A DNA stretch of 64,000 bases from CAYYIS01 sp964470965 (GCA_964470965.1 CAYYIS010000027.1:1-64000); one strand, 5' to 3'; positions 1 through 10,056 are shown, counted from the stretch's first letter. A program made the numbers and translations. Notes: generated from the letters alone by a model not told the origin.

Positions 1-55
1 CGCCTCTCATCATCCAGGAAATCTATGGATCAGGATAACCGGTCCAAAAATCAGA

Positions 56-1027
56 GTGAGCTCATTTATAAAGAGGACGGTCCCGCCTGACACACCCCGG
101 ATCCGCCTCGACCGTTACCTGGTCGAGGCCGATGTAGGGGTGTCCCGTTCAAAGATACAGTCACTGATACGTAACGGCGCAGTAGCGGTTAACGCTGTAC
201 GAATAGATAAATCAAGTCATACCATAGGGCCGGGAGATGCAATCCGGGTGAACCTGCCGGAACCGCAGCTTTCCACTGCCCTTCCTGAAAAGATTCCGCT
301 CGATATCGTATACGAGGATGACGCGCTCCTGGTAGTGAATAAGCCGGCAGGCATGGTCGTTCATCCCGCGGCCGGGCATCGTAACGCCACTCTGGTTAAC
401 GCGCTCCTGTATCACTGCGAACGACTTTCCGAAATCGGTGAGCCGATCAGGCCGGGCATCGTTCATAGGCTCGACAAGGATACGTCCGGGTTGCTGGTAG
501 TCGCCAAACGGGACGATGTACACGGAGCACTTGCCGGACAGATAGAAGCGCACGAGGTATCACGGAAATACCTGGCGGTGGCCTGGGGTTCTCCCCGTCC
601 GGAGTCGGGTACCATAGAAGCGCCGGTCGGAAGACACCCGGTACATCGACAGCGTATGGGTGTGGTGGAATACGGAAAAACAGCTGTTACACACTATCAT
701 GTAGTCAAGACGTTTCGATTCTGCTCTCTCTTGTCCTTAAAACTCGAAACCGGCAGGACACACCAGATCCGGGTACATCTTGCCCATCACGGAAATCCGG
801 TTTTCGGAGACGGCACCTATGGGGGTCGGGTAAAGCGCCTAGGACGCCTGTCTCCGCCCGACCGGAAACAGGCGAGGGCGGCCCTTGATCTGATGCCCAG
901 GCAGGCACTCCATGCAGCGGAACTCAAATTCAAGCATCCTGAAACCGGCAACGTGATTTCCTGTAGCGCTGACGTACCCGAAGATATGCAAAGTCTGTTG
1001 ACATATTTTCAGGAAATAGCGTCTTAA
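56..1027 (+). CDS. rluD: 23S rRNA pseudouridine synthase, RluD family
   Basis: A 323-residue protein with an N-terminal S4 RNA-binding domain (about residues 17-75) followed by the RluA/RluD catalytic domain. The motif HRLDKDTSGL places the catalytic aspartate at residue 140. RluD isomerises uridines in helix 69 of 23S rRNA; the family is clear, but separating RluD from RluC/RluA rests on length and the S4 domain. The start used is GTG at 56 and lacks a good ribosome binding site. The frame is open to the window edge, so a start further upstream is possible. The next gene begins 7 bases after the stop, suggesting cotranscription. Confidence 0.9.
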   Translation: MSSFIKRTVPPDTPRIRLDRYLVEADVGVSRSKIQSLIRNGAVAVNAVRIDKSSHTIGPGDAIRVNLPEPQLSTALPEKIPLDIVYEDDALLVVNKPAGMVVHPAAGHRNATLVNALLYHCERLSEIGEPIRPGIVHRLDKDTSGLLVVAKRDDVHGALAGQIEAHEVSRKYLAVAWGSPRPESGTIEAPVGRHPVHRQRMGVVEYGKTAVTHYHVVKTFRFCSLLSLKLETGRTHQIRVHLAHHGNPVFGDGTYGGRVKRLGRLSPPDRKQARAALDLMPRQALHAAELKFKHPETGNVISCSADVPEDMQSLLTYFQEIAS

Positions 1028-1034
1028 TACTAAC

Positions 1035-2831
1035 ATGTCATTGATTCCATCTAAAAAACAATCCAGTGCACCATCTCTCAAACGCGATCGATGGCGTGGT
1101 GTGGCAGAAGCCATGACGGCAATGACCGCTTCTCCGGACGGACTCTCCCTGTCGCATACCATAGAATCGGTAGTTACGGAAACTTTAGATGTCGGCGCGT
1201 GTGCCTTTTTAGTGCTGGATGAGACGGTGGATCGGATCGTTTTCGAAACGGCACAATGGTTACATCACCCCAAACATCCGCCATCTGATTTTAATGCCTT
1301 CAAATCCTGGCTTTCTACCTGCCCCGAACCGGTAGTTATCGAAGACAGCAGAACGATGGATTGGCCTGATATAATCCATCAAATGCCGAACATGCCTTGT
1401 CCGGCGCTGATCGTTCAGGCACAGGTTGATCCCGCTCTCTACGTGATCCTAATCGGGTTCGGACGCTCCATTGAGCAAAAATTCACCGATGAAGATATCG
1501 AAGTGTCCCGGGCTCTGACAGCACATGCCGGCCTGGCCGTGCGGCATGTGCTCCGTGAGGAAAACGCCCGGCGAGAAGTTACAGGCCGAACCGCACTGTA
1601 TCAAGTTGGCAAACGCATCAGTTCTTCCCTGGCTATCGAAGAAGTCCTTAAACTTATCATCGATTCTCTCCAAAGAGTTGTTCCTTACGATGCTGCAGTG
1701 ATTTTCTTACTTGAGCATGAGCGTAACCGCATTTCCGTCAAAACAAGCCGAGGATACACCAGAGATGCTGGTGAAATGATCAACATCAAAGTGGGAGACG
1801 GGATCAGCGGTTGGGCGGCCACAACGGGTCTCGCTGTTATCGTACCTGATGTCCACAGTGATGACCGATATGTGAACCTTCGCCCGGAAACCAGGTCTGA
1901 GATGGCAGTGCCCCTAATGAATGGTCCCGAGGTAATCGGCGTGTTCAACATCGAGAGTGATCGGGTGGATGCCTATGACGAGTCCGACAGGGCCCTCCTC
2001 GAATCGTTTGCATCACAGGCTGCCGTCGCTATCCAAAATGCCCGTCTGTACGAAGAATCCGTCAGAACCAGGCAGTTGGAGAAGGAGTTGGAGGTAGCGG
2101 GTGAGATTCAGCGTATGCTCATGCCCCGGAACATCCCTTCCGTTCCAGGTCTTTCTCTAACCGTTTACCATGAGCAGAGCATGGAGGTGGGCGGGGATTT
2201 CTATGACGTCTTCACACTGTATAGCAAGTACGTCGCGCTTGCAGTCGGTGATGTGGCTGGAAAGGGTGTGCCGGGGGCGATAATGATGGCGTCCCTCTAC
2301 ACCGTATTCCATGAATATGCCCAACTGGAGGTCATGACGCCCAGCGATGTAATGGGCATCGTGAACGAAAGGCTACATGACGAAAGTGAAACAGGGCGGT
2401 TCGCAACACTGTTTTACGGGCTCCTGGGCCTTCAGGACGGCACCATGCAGTATTGCAACGCCGGTCACCCATCGCCCATCCTGTGCCGGGCGGACGGCAG
2501 CGTGACACATCTGGATAAAGGTGGGTTGATCCTCGGGCCGTTTTTAAAGTCAGCTTATGAAATGGGCACGACCAAACTCGTTGAGGGTGACATACTCGTA
2601 CTGTATACGGACGGAGTGATCGAAGCCCGCAACGGGCAGGGTGAACAATTCGGCGTCCACGGTTTAACACAGGTGTTACGCACGTGTGCCGGCTTGGAAG
2701 CGGATGAGGTAAAGGACCGTCTGACCAGCACACTCCTGACCCATACATGCGATACGACACATCACGACGATGTCACCATCATCACGCTTAAAGTGACCAA
2801 AGGGTTCCATGGCGGTTTACAGGTGGGGTAA
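1035..2831 (+). CDS. GAF-GAF-SpoIIE-type serine phosphatase (PP2C)
   Basis: A 598-residue soluble signalling protein. Two GAF-like sensor domains (about 30-180 and 190-340; the second is the clearer) are followed by a short helical linker and a PP2C/SpoIIE phosphatase domain (about 375-590). Metal-binding signatures are visible: GGDFYDV, GDVAGKGVPGA and the C-terminal HHDDVT. Such proteins (RsbU-like) dephosphorylate an anti-sigma factor antagonist in response to a small molecule or redox signal bound by the GAF domains. No RsbV/RsbW partner lies in the window. It directly follows the rluD-like gene and is probably in its operon. Confidence 0.88.
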   Translation: MSLIPSKKQSSAPSLKRDRWRGVAEAMTAMTASPDGLSLSHTIESVVTETLDVGACAFLVLDETVDRIVFETAQWLHHPKHPPSDFNAFKSWLSTCPEPVVIEDSRTMDWPDIIHQMPNMPCPALIVQAQVDPALYVILIGFGRSIEQKFTDEDIEVSRALTAHAGLAVRHVLREENARREVTGRTALYQVGKRISSSLAIEEVLKLIIDSLQRVVPYDAAVIFLLEHERNRISVKTSRGYTRDAGEMINIKVGDGISGWAATTGLAVIVPDVHSDDRYVNLRPETRSEMAVPLMNGPEVIGVFNIESDRVDAYDESDRALLESFASQAAVAIQNARLYEESVRTRQLEKELEVAGEIQRMLMPRNIPSVPGLSLTVYHEQSMEVGGDFYDVFTLYSKYVALAVGDVAGKGVPGAIMMASLYTVFHEYAQLEVMTPSDVMGIVNERLHDESETGRFATLFYGLLGLQDGTMQYCNAGHPSPILCRADGSVTHLDKGGLILGPFLKSAYEMGTTKLVEGDILVLYTDGVIEARNGQGEQFGVHGLTQVLRTCAGLEADEVKDRLTSTLLTHTCDTTHHDDVTIITLKVTKGFHGGLQVG

Positions 2832-2886
2832 TTTCAATTGAGTTCATCCTGTTTTTAGTTAAGAAATTGGAAGGGGGGCCTGACAC

Positions 2887-3846
2887 ATGGCAGTGCGGAT
2901 CGGATTCATTGGTACCGGCGGAATTGCGAGTCACCATCTTAACTTGTTACCCAACATCGAACGCGCGCACCTGGTGTCGTTTTCGGACGTGGTGGAGGAG
3001 AAAGCCCAGGCCGCGGCTGAGCGTTTCGAAGGGACAGCCTATTCGGATTACCGACAGATGTTGGACTCGGAGGATCTGGACGCGGTGTACGTCTGCCTGC
3101 CGCCGTTCGCACACGGCGATCCCGAGATGGCAGTGATCGAGCATAACATGAATCTGTTTGTAGAGAAGCCGCTATCCACCGAGCTTTCCATAGCGCAGGA
3201 CATCTCCGAAGCCGTCGATGGCGCAGGTATCATCGCTGTTGTCGGCTATAACTGGCGCCATCAGGACACCGCGGATAAGGCGCTGGAAGTTCTGAAAGGT
3301 AAACGCCCCGTGCTCGGGATAGGTTACTGGATTGGCGGAACACCGGGCGTGGCCTGGTGGCGGGTGAAGGCTCAGTCCGGCGGACAGATCGTAGAGCAGA
3401 CAACCCATGTGTTCGATACCGCCCGGTACCTGATGGGCGAGGTTGTGAGCGTATACGCAGCCGGATCGCATGGACACGTGAACGAAATGCCCCACTATGA
3501 CGTGGACGATGCCAGTACGGTCTCTCTAACGTTCGAGAACGGTGCGGTAGCCTCTATCCTGTCCAGTTGTATAGCGGATCAGGGTTACGGCAGCGGTATG
3601 CAGGTGATTGCACAGGGCCTTAACATTAAACTGGCCGACAACCTGACCGTTGAAGAAAACGGCAGAACCACGATCTATACAGGCAAACGGAATCCGTATC
3701 AATTTGAAAGTGAGTTATTCCTCGAGGCGGTGGAAACCGGTGACCGTTCGAAGCTGCGTGCCACCTATGCCGACGGTGTAAAAACGCTGGCAGTGACCCT
3801 GGCAGCAAACCAATCTATAGAAACAGGAGACGTTGTACGTCTTTGA
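2887..3846 (+). CDS. Gfo/Idh/MocA family oxidoreductase
   Basis: A 319-residue NAD(P)-dependent sugar or inositol-type dehydrogenase. The N-terminal Rossmann fold opens with GFIGTGGIASHH, and the family EKP motif (VEKPLS) lies near residue 97. The C-terminal half is the usual alpha/beta substrate domain, with a histidine in EQTTHVFD. A strong ribosome binding site (GGAAGGGGGG) precedes the ATG. Length is at the short end of the family. The substrate cannot be read from sequence. It stands alone between the phosphatase and proS. Confidence 0.87.
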   Translation: MAVRIGFIGTGGIASHHLNLLPNIERAHLVSFSDVVEEKAQAAAERFEGTAYSDYRQMLDSEDLDAVYVCLPPFAHGDPEMAVIEHNMNLFVEKPLSTELSIAQDISEAVDGAGIIAVVGYNWRHQDTADKALEVLKGKRPVLGIGYWIGGTPGVAWWRVKAQSGGQIVEQTTHVFDTARYLMGEVVSVYAAGSHGHVNEMPHYDVDDASTVSLTFENGAVASILSSCIADQGYGSGMQVIAQGLNIKLADNLTVEENGRTTIYTGKRNPYQFESELFLEAVETGDRSKLRATYADGVKTLAVTLAANQSIETGDVVRL

Positions 3847-3997
3847 TGGTGGGACCTGTTGAAAACCCATTTCAGGATATGGTGGACCTCTCCCTGTTTA
3901 CTGGGATTTCAAGTAAGCCGGAGGGTGGTCCCGGTTCATGTAAAAGGACACATGCTCCCTGAAATCATAACTATCAATCCTGGAAACGGAGTGTGAA

Positions 3998-5425
3998 ATG
4001 GCAAAAGGTTTAGTTAAACAGAGCAAGGATTTTTCTGGTTGGTATTCTGATGTCATAGCGAAGGCGGAACTGGCGGATCATGCGCCGACACGTGGGTGTA
4101 TGGTGATCCGGCCGTACGGGTTTCGGCTCTGGGAAAACATGGTCGACGAACTGGACCGCATGTTTAAGGAAACCGGCCATGAGAACGCCTCATTCCCGCT
4201 GTTGATACCCGAGAGTTTTCTCGAAAAAGAAGCCGAACACGTAGAAGGCTTTGCCCCGGAATGTGCCGTGGTTACGCATGGAGGGGGCAAGAAATTGGAG
4301 GAGAACCTGCTTGTCCGGCCAACCTCCGAAACGATTATCTGCTCGATGTATGCCAAATGGATACAATCGTACCGGGACCTTCCAATTCTGATAAACCAGT
4401 GGGCGAACGTTTTTCGGTGGGAATTGCGCCCCAGACTGTTTTTGCGCACCACAGAATTCTTCTGGCAGGAAGGGCATACCGCCCATGCAACCTACGATGA
4501 AGCGGAAGAAGAAACGCTGCGTATGCTCAATGTGTATCGAACATTCTCGGAAGAATATATGGCCATTCCGGTGATACCGGGTCCAAAGTCCGAGGCTGAA
4601 AAATTCCCGGGCGCCGTAACCACGTATTCTATCGAAGGAATGATGAAGGACGGCAAGGCGCTCCAGATGGGTACCTCACACAACCTGGGTCAGAATTTCT
4701 CCAAGGCATTCAATATCGATTTTCAGACTAAAGACGGTTCCAGGGAATTCGTTTTCCAGACCAGCTGGGGCATGAGTACCAGGACGGTCGGGGCCATCAT
4801 AATGGCCCACGGAGACGAAAAAGGCCTGGTGTTGCCGCCGCGACTGGCACCCCACCAGGTGGTGGTCATACCGATCGCTAAAACGGAAGAAGATCAGGCA
4901 ACTATCGGATCCATCGTGGATCGGATGAAGGATGACCTTGAGGGTGTTCGGGTATATGTAGACGACAGGGATCAGTACGGCCTGGGATGGAAATTCAGCG
5001 AATGGGAAGTAAAGGGGGTTCCGGCTCGTATCGAAATCGGTCCCAGGGATGCGGCAGCCGGTCACGCGATGGTGGTGCGGCGTGACACTGGCGAGAAAGA
5101 AACGATCCCGCTGGATCGATTGGCCGAAGCGATACCGGCACTGCTGGAAACGATTCAGCAAGATATGTTTAACCGAGCCGTATCCTACAGAGATGCGAAC
5201 ACGGTATCGGTAGATGATTATGATGCATTCAAGGCGGCAACTGACAATCAAAATGGATTCATTGACGCCAGCTGGTGCGGTGCACCGGAGTGTGAGGCCA
5301 CCATTAAAGAGGAGACTAAGAATACGATCCGATGTATTCCCATGGATCGAGATCCGGAAGTTGGCAGTTGCGTCTACTGCGGTAATCCGTCAGACAAACG
5401 TGTTGTGTTTGCTCAGGCATATTAA
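3998..5425 (+). CDS. proS: Prolyl-tRNA synthetase, short archaeal/eukaryote-like type
   Basis: A 475-residue class II aminoacyl-tRNA synthetase charging tRNA-Pro. Motif 2 and surrounding residues (RPTSETII, FRWELRPRLFLRTTEF) match the short ProRS form that lacks the bacterial INS editing insertion. The anticodon-binding domain (about 285-390) is followed by a C-terminal domain with a four-cysteine zinc-type arrangement (WCGAPEC ... CIP ... CVYCG) and the terminal tyrosine typical of this class. GGAG lies 6 bases before the ATG. A separate INS-like or YbaK editing protein is not visible nearby. Confidence 0.95.
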   Translation: MAKGLVKQSKDFSGWYSDVIAKAELADHAPTRGCMVIRPYGFRLWENMVDELDRMFKETGHENASFPLLIPESFLEKEAEHVEGFAPECAVVTHGGGKKLEENLLVRPTSETIICSMYAKWIQSYRDLPILINQWANVFRWELRPRLFLRTTEFFWQEGHTAHATYDEAEEETLRMLNVYRTFSEEYMAIPVIPGPKSEAEKFPGAVTTYSIEGMMKDGKALQMGTSHNLGQNFSKAFNIDFQTKDGSREFVFQTSWGMSTRTVGAIIMAHGDEKGLVLPPRLAPHQVVVIPIAKTEEDQATIGSIVDRMKDDLEGVRVYVDDRDQYGLGWKFSEWEVKGVPARIEIGPRDAAAGHAMVVRRDTGEKETIPLDRLAEAIPALLETIQQDMFNRAVSYRDANTVSVDDYDAFKAATDNQNGFIDASWCGAPECEATIKEETKNTIRCIPMDRDPEVGSCVYCGNPSDKRVVFAQAY

Positions 5426-5560
5426 ACCTGACACAATCTACGCCTATACATCGATCGATTCTGGAATCGGGAATAGATTGTCCCATCAAGGGGGGGTATA
5501 ACAGTGACTCTTTTTCGTCAAAGGCCGGTCAGGTGGGCCCATACCGCATTGTGACACCCG

Positions 5561-5609
5561 CGGCAGGTGATGTAATCCCATAATCTCTGCCGCCGGAGGA
5601 CACCTGCCG
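5561..5609. repeat. Inverted repeat with two alternative pairings, between proS and gcvT
   Basis: CGGCAGGTG at 5561-5569 is the exact reverse complement of CACCTGCCG at 5601-5609. The first six bases can instead pair with CTGCCG at 5587-5592, giving two mutually exclusive hairpins. A short CTTTTA follows at about 5614, so a weak terminator for proS is one reading. The loops are large. It lies in the 228-base convergent gap between proS and gcvT. Confidence 0.3.
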
Positions 5610-5653
5610 TTCGGCTTTTATAATTGGTAATCGGGCACTCAGAAGCACACCTT

Positions 5654-6766
5654 CTATTTTCTGCTGCCGCTTCTGTAAAATGGCATCCTGGCAACCTTCG
5701 CGGGAATTCCCTTACCACGTATCGATATCTGAAGGTCAGTGCCGGGTTTTGAGAGATCATAAGGTACATAGCCAGTACCAATGCCATATCCAAGCATCGG
5801 CGACATTGAGCCACTCACAACTTTACCGACTGGAATCCCATCGTGCAGTATCTCATATCCTTGCCGTGGAATGCCGCGCTCTAGGAGTTTGAAGCCTGTA
5901 AGGCGACGGGACAATCCTTCTTCTTTCCGGGCGACCAACGCATCCCTACCGATGAACGCCGGTTTCTCAAGCTTAGTAATCCAACCTAAGCGGGCCTCCA
6001 GAGGATGGATGGTCTCGTCAATCTCATGACCGTAAAGGCACAGCCCTGCCTCCAGGCGCAGTGTGTCACGCGATCCCAGCCCACACGGTTTGATGCCGTA
6101 CTCTGTCCCTGCCTCCAAGATCGCCCGCCAGACCCTTTCGGCGGCCTCTGCCGGCAACCACAGCTCAAACCCGTCTTCTCCGGTATATCCGGTTCTGAAA
6201 ATCCGAGCATCCACACCGTCCACAGTTCCCTCCTTGAACCACTGGTAACCCAAGTCATCCAGAGACTGCTCTGAGAGTTGAGACAGGATTTGGCACGCCA
6301 GGGGTCCTTGAAGCGCGAACAGCACCGTGTCATCACTGAGGTCAGTGATTTGGATATCGAACGCACCAGCGTGATCTTGAAACCAGGCCATATCTTTTTG
6401 CCGATTATCTGCATTTGGAATGACCAGAATCCGATCCGGACACCTGTACACCAGAAAATCATCCAATATACCACCGTGTTCATAACAGGCCGCGTTATAA
6501 TGGGACTGATAGCTCTCAAGGTGCGCCACGTCATTTATGGATATATAATTCATAAACGTGACCGCGTCTTTTCCCCGGATCTCCCATCGTCCCATGTGTG
6601 ATACATCGAATAGTCCCGCCGTACTGCGAACGCACTGATGCTCGCGAATTATCCCCTCATACTGCACCGGCATCTCCCAACCACTGAAAGGCACCATCCG
6701 AGCCCCAAGGCTCTTGTGAATATCTTTCAACGGCACCTTTCTAAGGACACTGTCCGCGTTACTCAT
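5654..6766 (-). CDS. gcvT: Glycine cleavage system T protein (aminomethyltransferase)
   Basis: A 370-residue folate-dependent aminomethyltransferase that moves the methylene group from aminomethyl-lipoyl-GcvH to tetrahydrofolate and releases ammonia. It has the typical N-terminal FSGWEMPVQY and FDVSHMGR segments, GGILDDFLVY with the family's catalytic aspartate, RTGYTGEDGFE, and a C-terminal OB-like domain. AGAGAGG precedes the ATG. GcvH and GcvP are not in the window, so the gene is separated from its partners here. A related folate-dependent methyltransferase function cannot be fully excluded, but full-length similarity favours GcvT. Confidence 0.92.
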   Translation of the reverse strand: MSNADSVLRKVPLKDIHKSLGARMVPFSGWEMPVQYEGIIREHQCVRSTAGLFDVSHMGRWEIRGKDAVTFMNYISINDVAHLESYQSHYNAACYEHGGILDDFLVYRCPDRILVIPNADNRQKDMAWFQDHAGAFDIQITDLSDDTVLFALQGPLACQILSQLSEQSLDDLGYQWFKEGTVDGVDARIFRTGYTGEDGFELWLPAEAAERVWRAILEAGTEYGIKPCGLGSRDTLRLEAGLCLYGHEIDETIHPLEARLGWITKLEKPAFIGRDALVARKEEGLSRRLTGFKLLERGIPRQGYEILHDGIPVGKVVSGSMSPMLGYGIGTGYVPYDLSKPGTDLQISIRGKGIPAKVARMPFYRSGSRK

Positions 6767-6815
6767 CTCTACCTCTCTTTAAGTTTTCCATTTTCGCCAT
6801 ATGCACCTGGAAATT

Positions 6816-6844
6816 ACGGTATCCTCCGGGCTATGGACTGTCAA
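6816..6844 (-). promoter_or_regulatory. Possible sigma-70 promoter of gcvT
   Basis: On the minus strand a perfect TTGACA (6844-6839) lies 17 bases before TACCGT (6821-6816), which matches the -10 consensus only in its TA and final T. It sits about 50 bases upstream of the gcvT ATG. No glycine riboswitch-like fold was recognised in the leader. Confidence 0.35.
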
Positions 6845-7000
6845 CGTATAATTGTATAATTTCACGCGATCGCTCTAGCCAATTTTAAAATTCTGGGTCT
6901 GATACACGAGGTTCCTGCTAAAATTCCGACTATTGAGCTTGAAACACCGACCCCTAAGAGTTGGAGACTTGATCTGATTACGTATATTTCAGGTAACCTG

Positions 7001-8743
7001 TTGAGCCTGTTTCTGATGGTGGCGGTCTCAAACAGGGCGCAGGCCCAGACGGACGGTATCATTATCAGCGAGATACTGGCTAACCCCTCAGATGAATCGA
7101 AAGGGGAATTTGTTGAACTATACAACCGGGGCGATACATCCGTGGATTTAAATGGGTGGCGGCTAATGGACAGGCATGATGTCAATGACGTCCTTTCTGA
7201 TTTTCAGGGTGCACACGACAGAGGATTGCCCGGTACAGTCCTGAAACCCGGAGGATATGCGCTTGTCGTTGACCCGGACTACGACGGTATCTACGATGTA
7301 TCCATAGGAACTAACGCTGATACATCGAGACTTATCATAATTACCATAATCGGTGACCGAACACTGGGCAACGGCCTGGGAAACGGCGGAGACAAGGTTA
7401 TCCTGGATGATAACAATGGTCAAATTGTAGAATACACGTGGTCAATGTCAGCCGGGGAGGACGGACGTTCTTGGGAAAAGATAAACAGTGCGGCCGGTGA
7501 TGAACCATCGAACTGGTCGCCGGCCCATTCTCACATTATGAGTACGCCAGGCTCGAGAAACAGCGTCGCACCAGCCCTTTTTGATGCAGGCATCGTTCCA
7601 GGTTCGTTGTTTATTTCCCCAGGTACCCCTGTGATTGGGGAGATGGTAACCATAACATTCACAGTAACCAATTCGGGACTGAACCCGCTATCCGACGTCG
7701 CAGCGGTTGTCTTCTGTGATGGAAATCAGAACGGCATTGTAGATCATGACGAATTCCTGAATGAATTAAGCATAAAACAGCTGGCTCCTGAAGGCGTTCG
7801 GCAGGTCGCCTTTTCATTAGAGATCAATGCATATGGGCCACAACACATAACAATTAAATTAAGCCATCCGGACGATCGGAATTCCCATAATGATCTCCAG
7901 TCATCCACCCTCCTGGTAGCATATTCAGCCGGAATGATGGTTATAAACGAAATTATGTTCGATCCGGATGATGATCAGCCCGAGTGGATTGAACTTCTCA
8001 ACAGAAGTCCGCATGAGATCGATCTTACCGGATGGACGATCGAAACGGCTGATTCCACAAGAAGAAGGGCTTTGGTGACATCTGCTGCATATATAAAAAC
8101 CGGTGTGCACATGATCGTGACCTCAGACACCGCCCTTTTCGATGATCGGTATGATTTGGAGGATGTTTATATCTTCAGACCCCAGGGCGCCTGGCCGGTT
8201 TTGCTGAATAACGGCACAAAAATTTCCCTACGGGATCACACCGGATCTATTATCGATCATCTTTCATATAAGGGCGCCTGGAGCATCTCAAAGGGAAGGT
8301 CGATCGAACGAATTCATCCTGACATGCCATCTTCATTCGAAGGAACTTGGGGGCCTTCCTCCTCAGAACAAGGCGCTACGCCGGGTCGGCGCAACACGCT
8401 ATTTACCGATAATATCGTGAACACACTGGAAGTAGAAATCATGCCCAACCCCTTTTCACCTGACGGCGACGGACACGAGGATGAAGTGCAGTTCATTTTC
8501 AATCTACCGTCTTCACGGTCGGTAATCCGCGTCTCCCTGTTCGATATCCAGGGCAGAAAAATCCGTACGATTGCAGCGGAACGCCAGGTAGGGAATCGCT
8601 GGAAGTTTGTCTGGGATGGGCGAAATGATTCTGGCCATGTGGCCAGAATAGGACCGTACATTCTGTTTATTGAATATCAGGATCCTGCAAACGGTCTATA
8701 CAGATCCCGTAAAGAGGTAGTTGTGCTGGGTGACAGGCTATGA
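7001..8743 (+). CDS. Secreted lamin-tail-domain protein with C-terminal FlgD-like Ig domain
   Basis: A protein of about 580 residues. It has a hydrophobic export signal ending in NRAQAQ, a first lamin-tail domain (about 20-130; VELYNRGDTSVDLNGW), a CARDB-like beta domain (about 195-300), a second lamin-tail domain (about 305-450; WIELLNRSPHEIDLTGW) and a FlgD-type Ig domain (about 480-575; NPFSPDGDG ... YILFIEYQD). This layout is typical of large secreted or surface proteins in FCB-related bacteria. The TTG at 7001 gives a very short signal sequence. A CTG at 6974, 7 bases after GGAG, would give a better one, so the start is uncertain. Stand-alone gene. Confidence 0.8.
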   Translation: MSLFLMVAVSNRAQAQTDGIIISEILANPSDESKGEFVELYNRGDTSVDLNGWRLMDRHDVNDVLSDFQGAHDRGLPGTVLKPGGYALVVDPDYDGIYDVSIGTNADTSRLIIITIIGDRTLGNGLGNGGDKVILDDNNGQIVEYTWSMSAGEDGRSWEKINSAAGDEPSNWSPAHSHIMSTPGSRNSVAPALFDAGIVPGSLFISPGTPVIGEMVTITFTVTNSGLNPLSDVAAVVFCDGNQNGIVDHDEFLNELSIKQLAPEGVRQVAFSLEINAYGPQHITIKLSHPDDRNSHNDLQSSTLLVAYSAGMMVINEIMFDPDDDQPEWIELLNRSPHEIDLTGWTIETADSTRRRALVTSAAYIKTGVHMIVTSDTALFDDRYDLEDVYIFRPQGAWPVLLNNGTKISLRDHTGSIIDHLSYKGAWSISKGRSIERIHPDMPSSFEGTWGPSSSEQGATPGRRNTLFTDNIVNTLEVEIMPNPFSPDGDGHEDEVQFIFNLPSSRSVIRVSLFDIQGRKIRTIAAERQVGNRWKFVWDGRNDSGHVARIGPYILFIEYQDPANGLYRSRKEVVVLGDRL

Positions 8744-9027
8744 ATTTTCATAAATCGCAGAATAATATGAGATGTGGTCTGATTGTATTCCAATATTTAG
8801 GCTTTACCACGAATAAGAGCTTGCATCCTGAATTTATTTTTGTTAGGCTGGTGATCAACTCACGTTACAAGATGAAGATAAAAGAAGCATAAATCATCAC
8901 CGGGCTTGGTGATAGGGCCGGTGTAGGAATTACATCTCATATTCATCGGCATGCAGGTCCCCGTGGAAGAAGATAATGGCGACCCCGCAACATTTAGATC
9001 CTTCTTAGCGCACTGGAACTTAAGCAG

Positions 9028-10056
9028 ATGACCAAACCATCCGAGACTGAAAAAGATCAAGAATCGTTAAAACACGAAAATCAACACCTCCTTGATGAGC
9101 TCGAAACCATATACAGTCAGTTTCTTTTCCTCAAAGACGAAACGGACACCTCATACGGTCAGTTGCGTGAGCGCAATCTGGCGCTGGAGAAGAAAGTTAG
9201 AGAACTCGAGCAGACCAATGCCGAGCTTGAAGCGGCAGAAAACCAGCTTATACACTCAGAAAGACTCGCGGCTATGGGCCAGTTAGCCGCAAGCATCGTG
9301 CATGAGCTAAACAACCCTTTAACGGTGGTAACCGGATACATCGATCTTCTCCTTAAGAAATCGGACAGCGCCAGCAATGAATCCAGAATGCTGGGAATCA
9401 TAAAACAGCATACCGAAAAAATGGCCAATCTGGTCCGGGATATCCTTTCGTTCTCACGTAAACAGGCCTCGCCTTTCGGCACCGTGGACATCAACGAAAC
9501 GGTAACGCATATGGTGACATTTTTAGATGTCCTTATGAAACACCGTATTGTGGAGATCAATACTTCTTTCGGGCAGAATATCCCTCTTATTTTGGGCAAC
9601 TCACAGCAACTGCAGCAGGTTTTCATCAATCTGGCAACCAACGCCGCGGACGCAATTTCAGGGGAAGGGGATCTAACGATAACAACGGAATGTATTGACG
9701 GACGGACGGTTTTAGAAATGTCTTCGGAGGACAGAACCGCCAGCGCCCGCCCAGACTCAGACATCAAAGCCATGTGCGAACAATATGAGCGATTTGTCGC
9801 AACCCGATTCATTGATGACGGGCCAGGTATACCTGCCGATACCATCAAAGTGATCTTCAACCCATTTTTTACCACGAAACCAACCGGTAAAGGAACCGGC
9901 CTCGGTCTCTCGATCTCCAGGACGATCATCGAAAGGCACAATGGTAACATCCTGGTATACAGCAAACCTGGAGAAGGAACAACGTTCACGGTTTTCTTAC
10001 CCGTTCGATCTACCAGACCAAACGGATCAGCGAACGTGAAACACGAATCGGAATAA
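9028..10056 (+). CDS. Soluble sensor histidine kinase with N-terminal coiled coil
   Basis: A 342-residue cytoplasmic histidine kinase with no membrane segment. Residues 1-78 are strongly helical and look like a coiled coil rich in Glu, Leu and Lys. The HisKA H-box HELNNPLT puts the phosphoaccepting histidine at 92. The ATPase domain shows the N-box (INLATNAADAI), DDGPGIP and GKGTGLGLSIS. Sensing must be through the coiled coil or a partner, since no PAS or GAF domain is evident. No response regulator gene is adjacent, so it is an orphan kinase. The ATG has only a weak ribosome binding site. Confidence 0.9.
   Translation: MTKPSETEKDQESLKHENQHLLDELETIYSQFLFLKDETDTSYGQLRERNLALEKKVRELEQTNAELEAAENQLIHSERLAAMGQLAASIVHELNNPLTVVTGYIDLLLKKSDSASNESRMLGIIKQHTEKMANLVRDILSFSRKQASPFGTVDINETVTHMVTFLDVLMKHRIVEINTSFGQNIPLILGNSQQLQQVFINLATNAADAISGEGDLTITTECIDGRTVLEMSSEDRTASARPDSDIKAMCEQYERFVATRFIDDGPGIPADTIKVIFNPFFTTKPTGKGTGLGLSISRTIIERHNGNILVYSKPGEGTTFTVFLPVRSTRPNGSANVKHESE

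Noticed and set aside
6767..7000. Glycine riboswitch in the gcvT leader
   Set aside because: The leader is short and I found no tandem or single glycine aptamer-like conserved segments.
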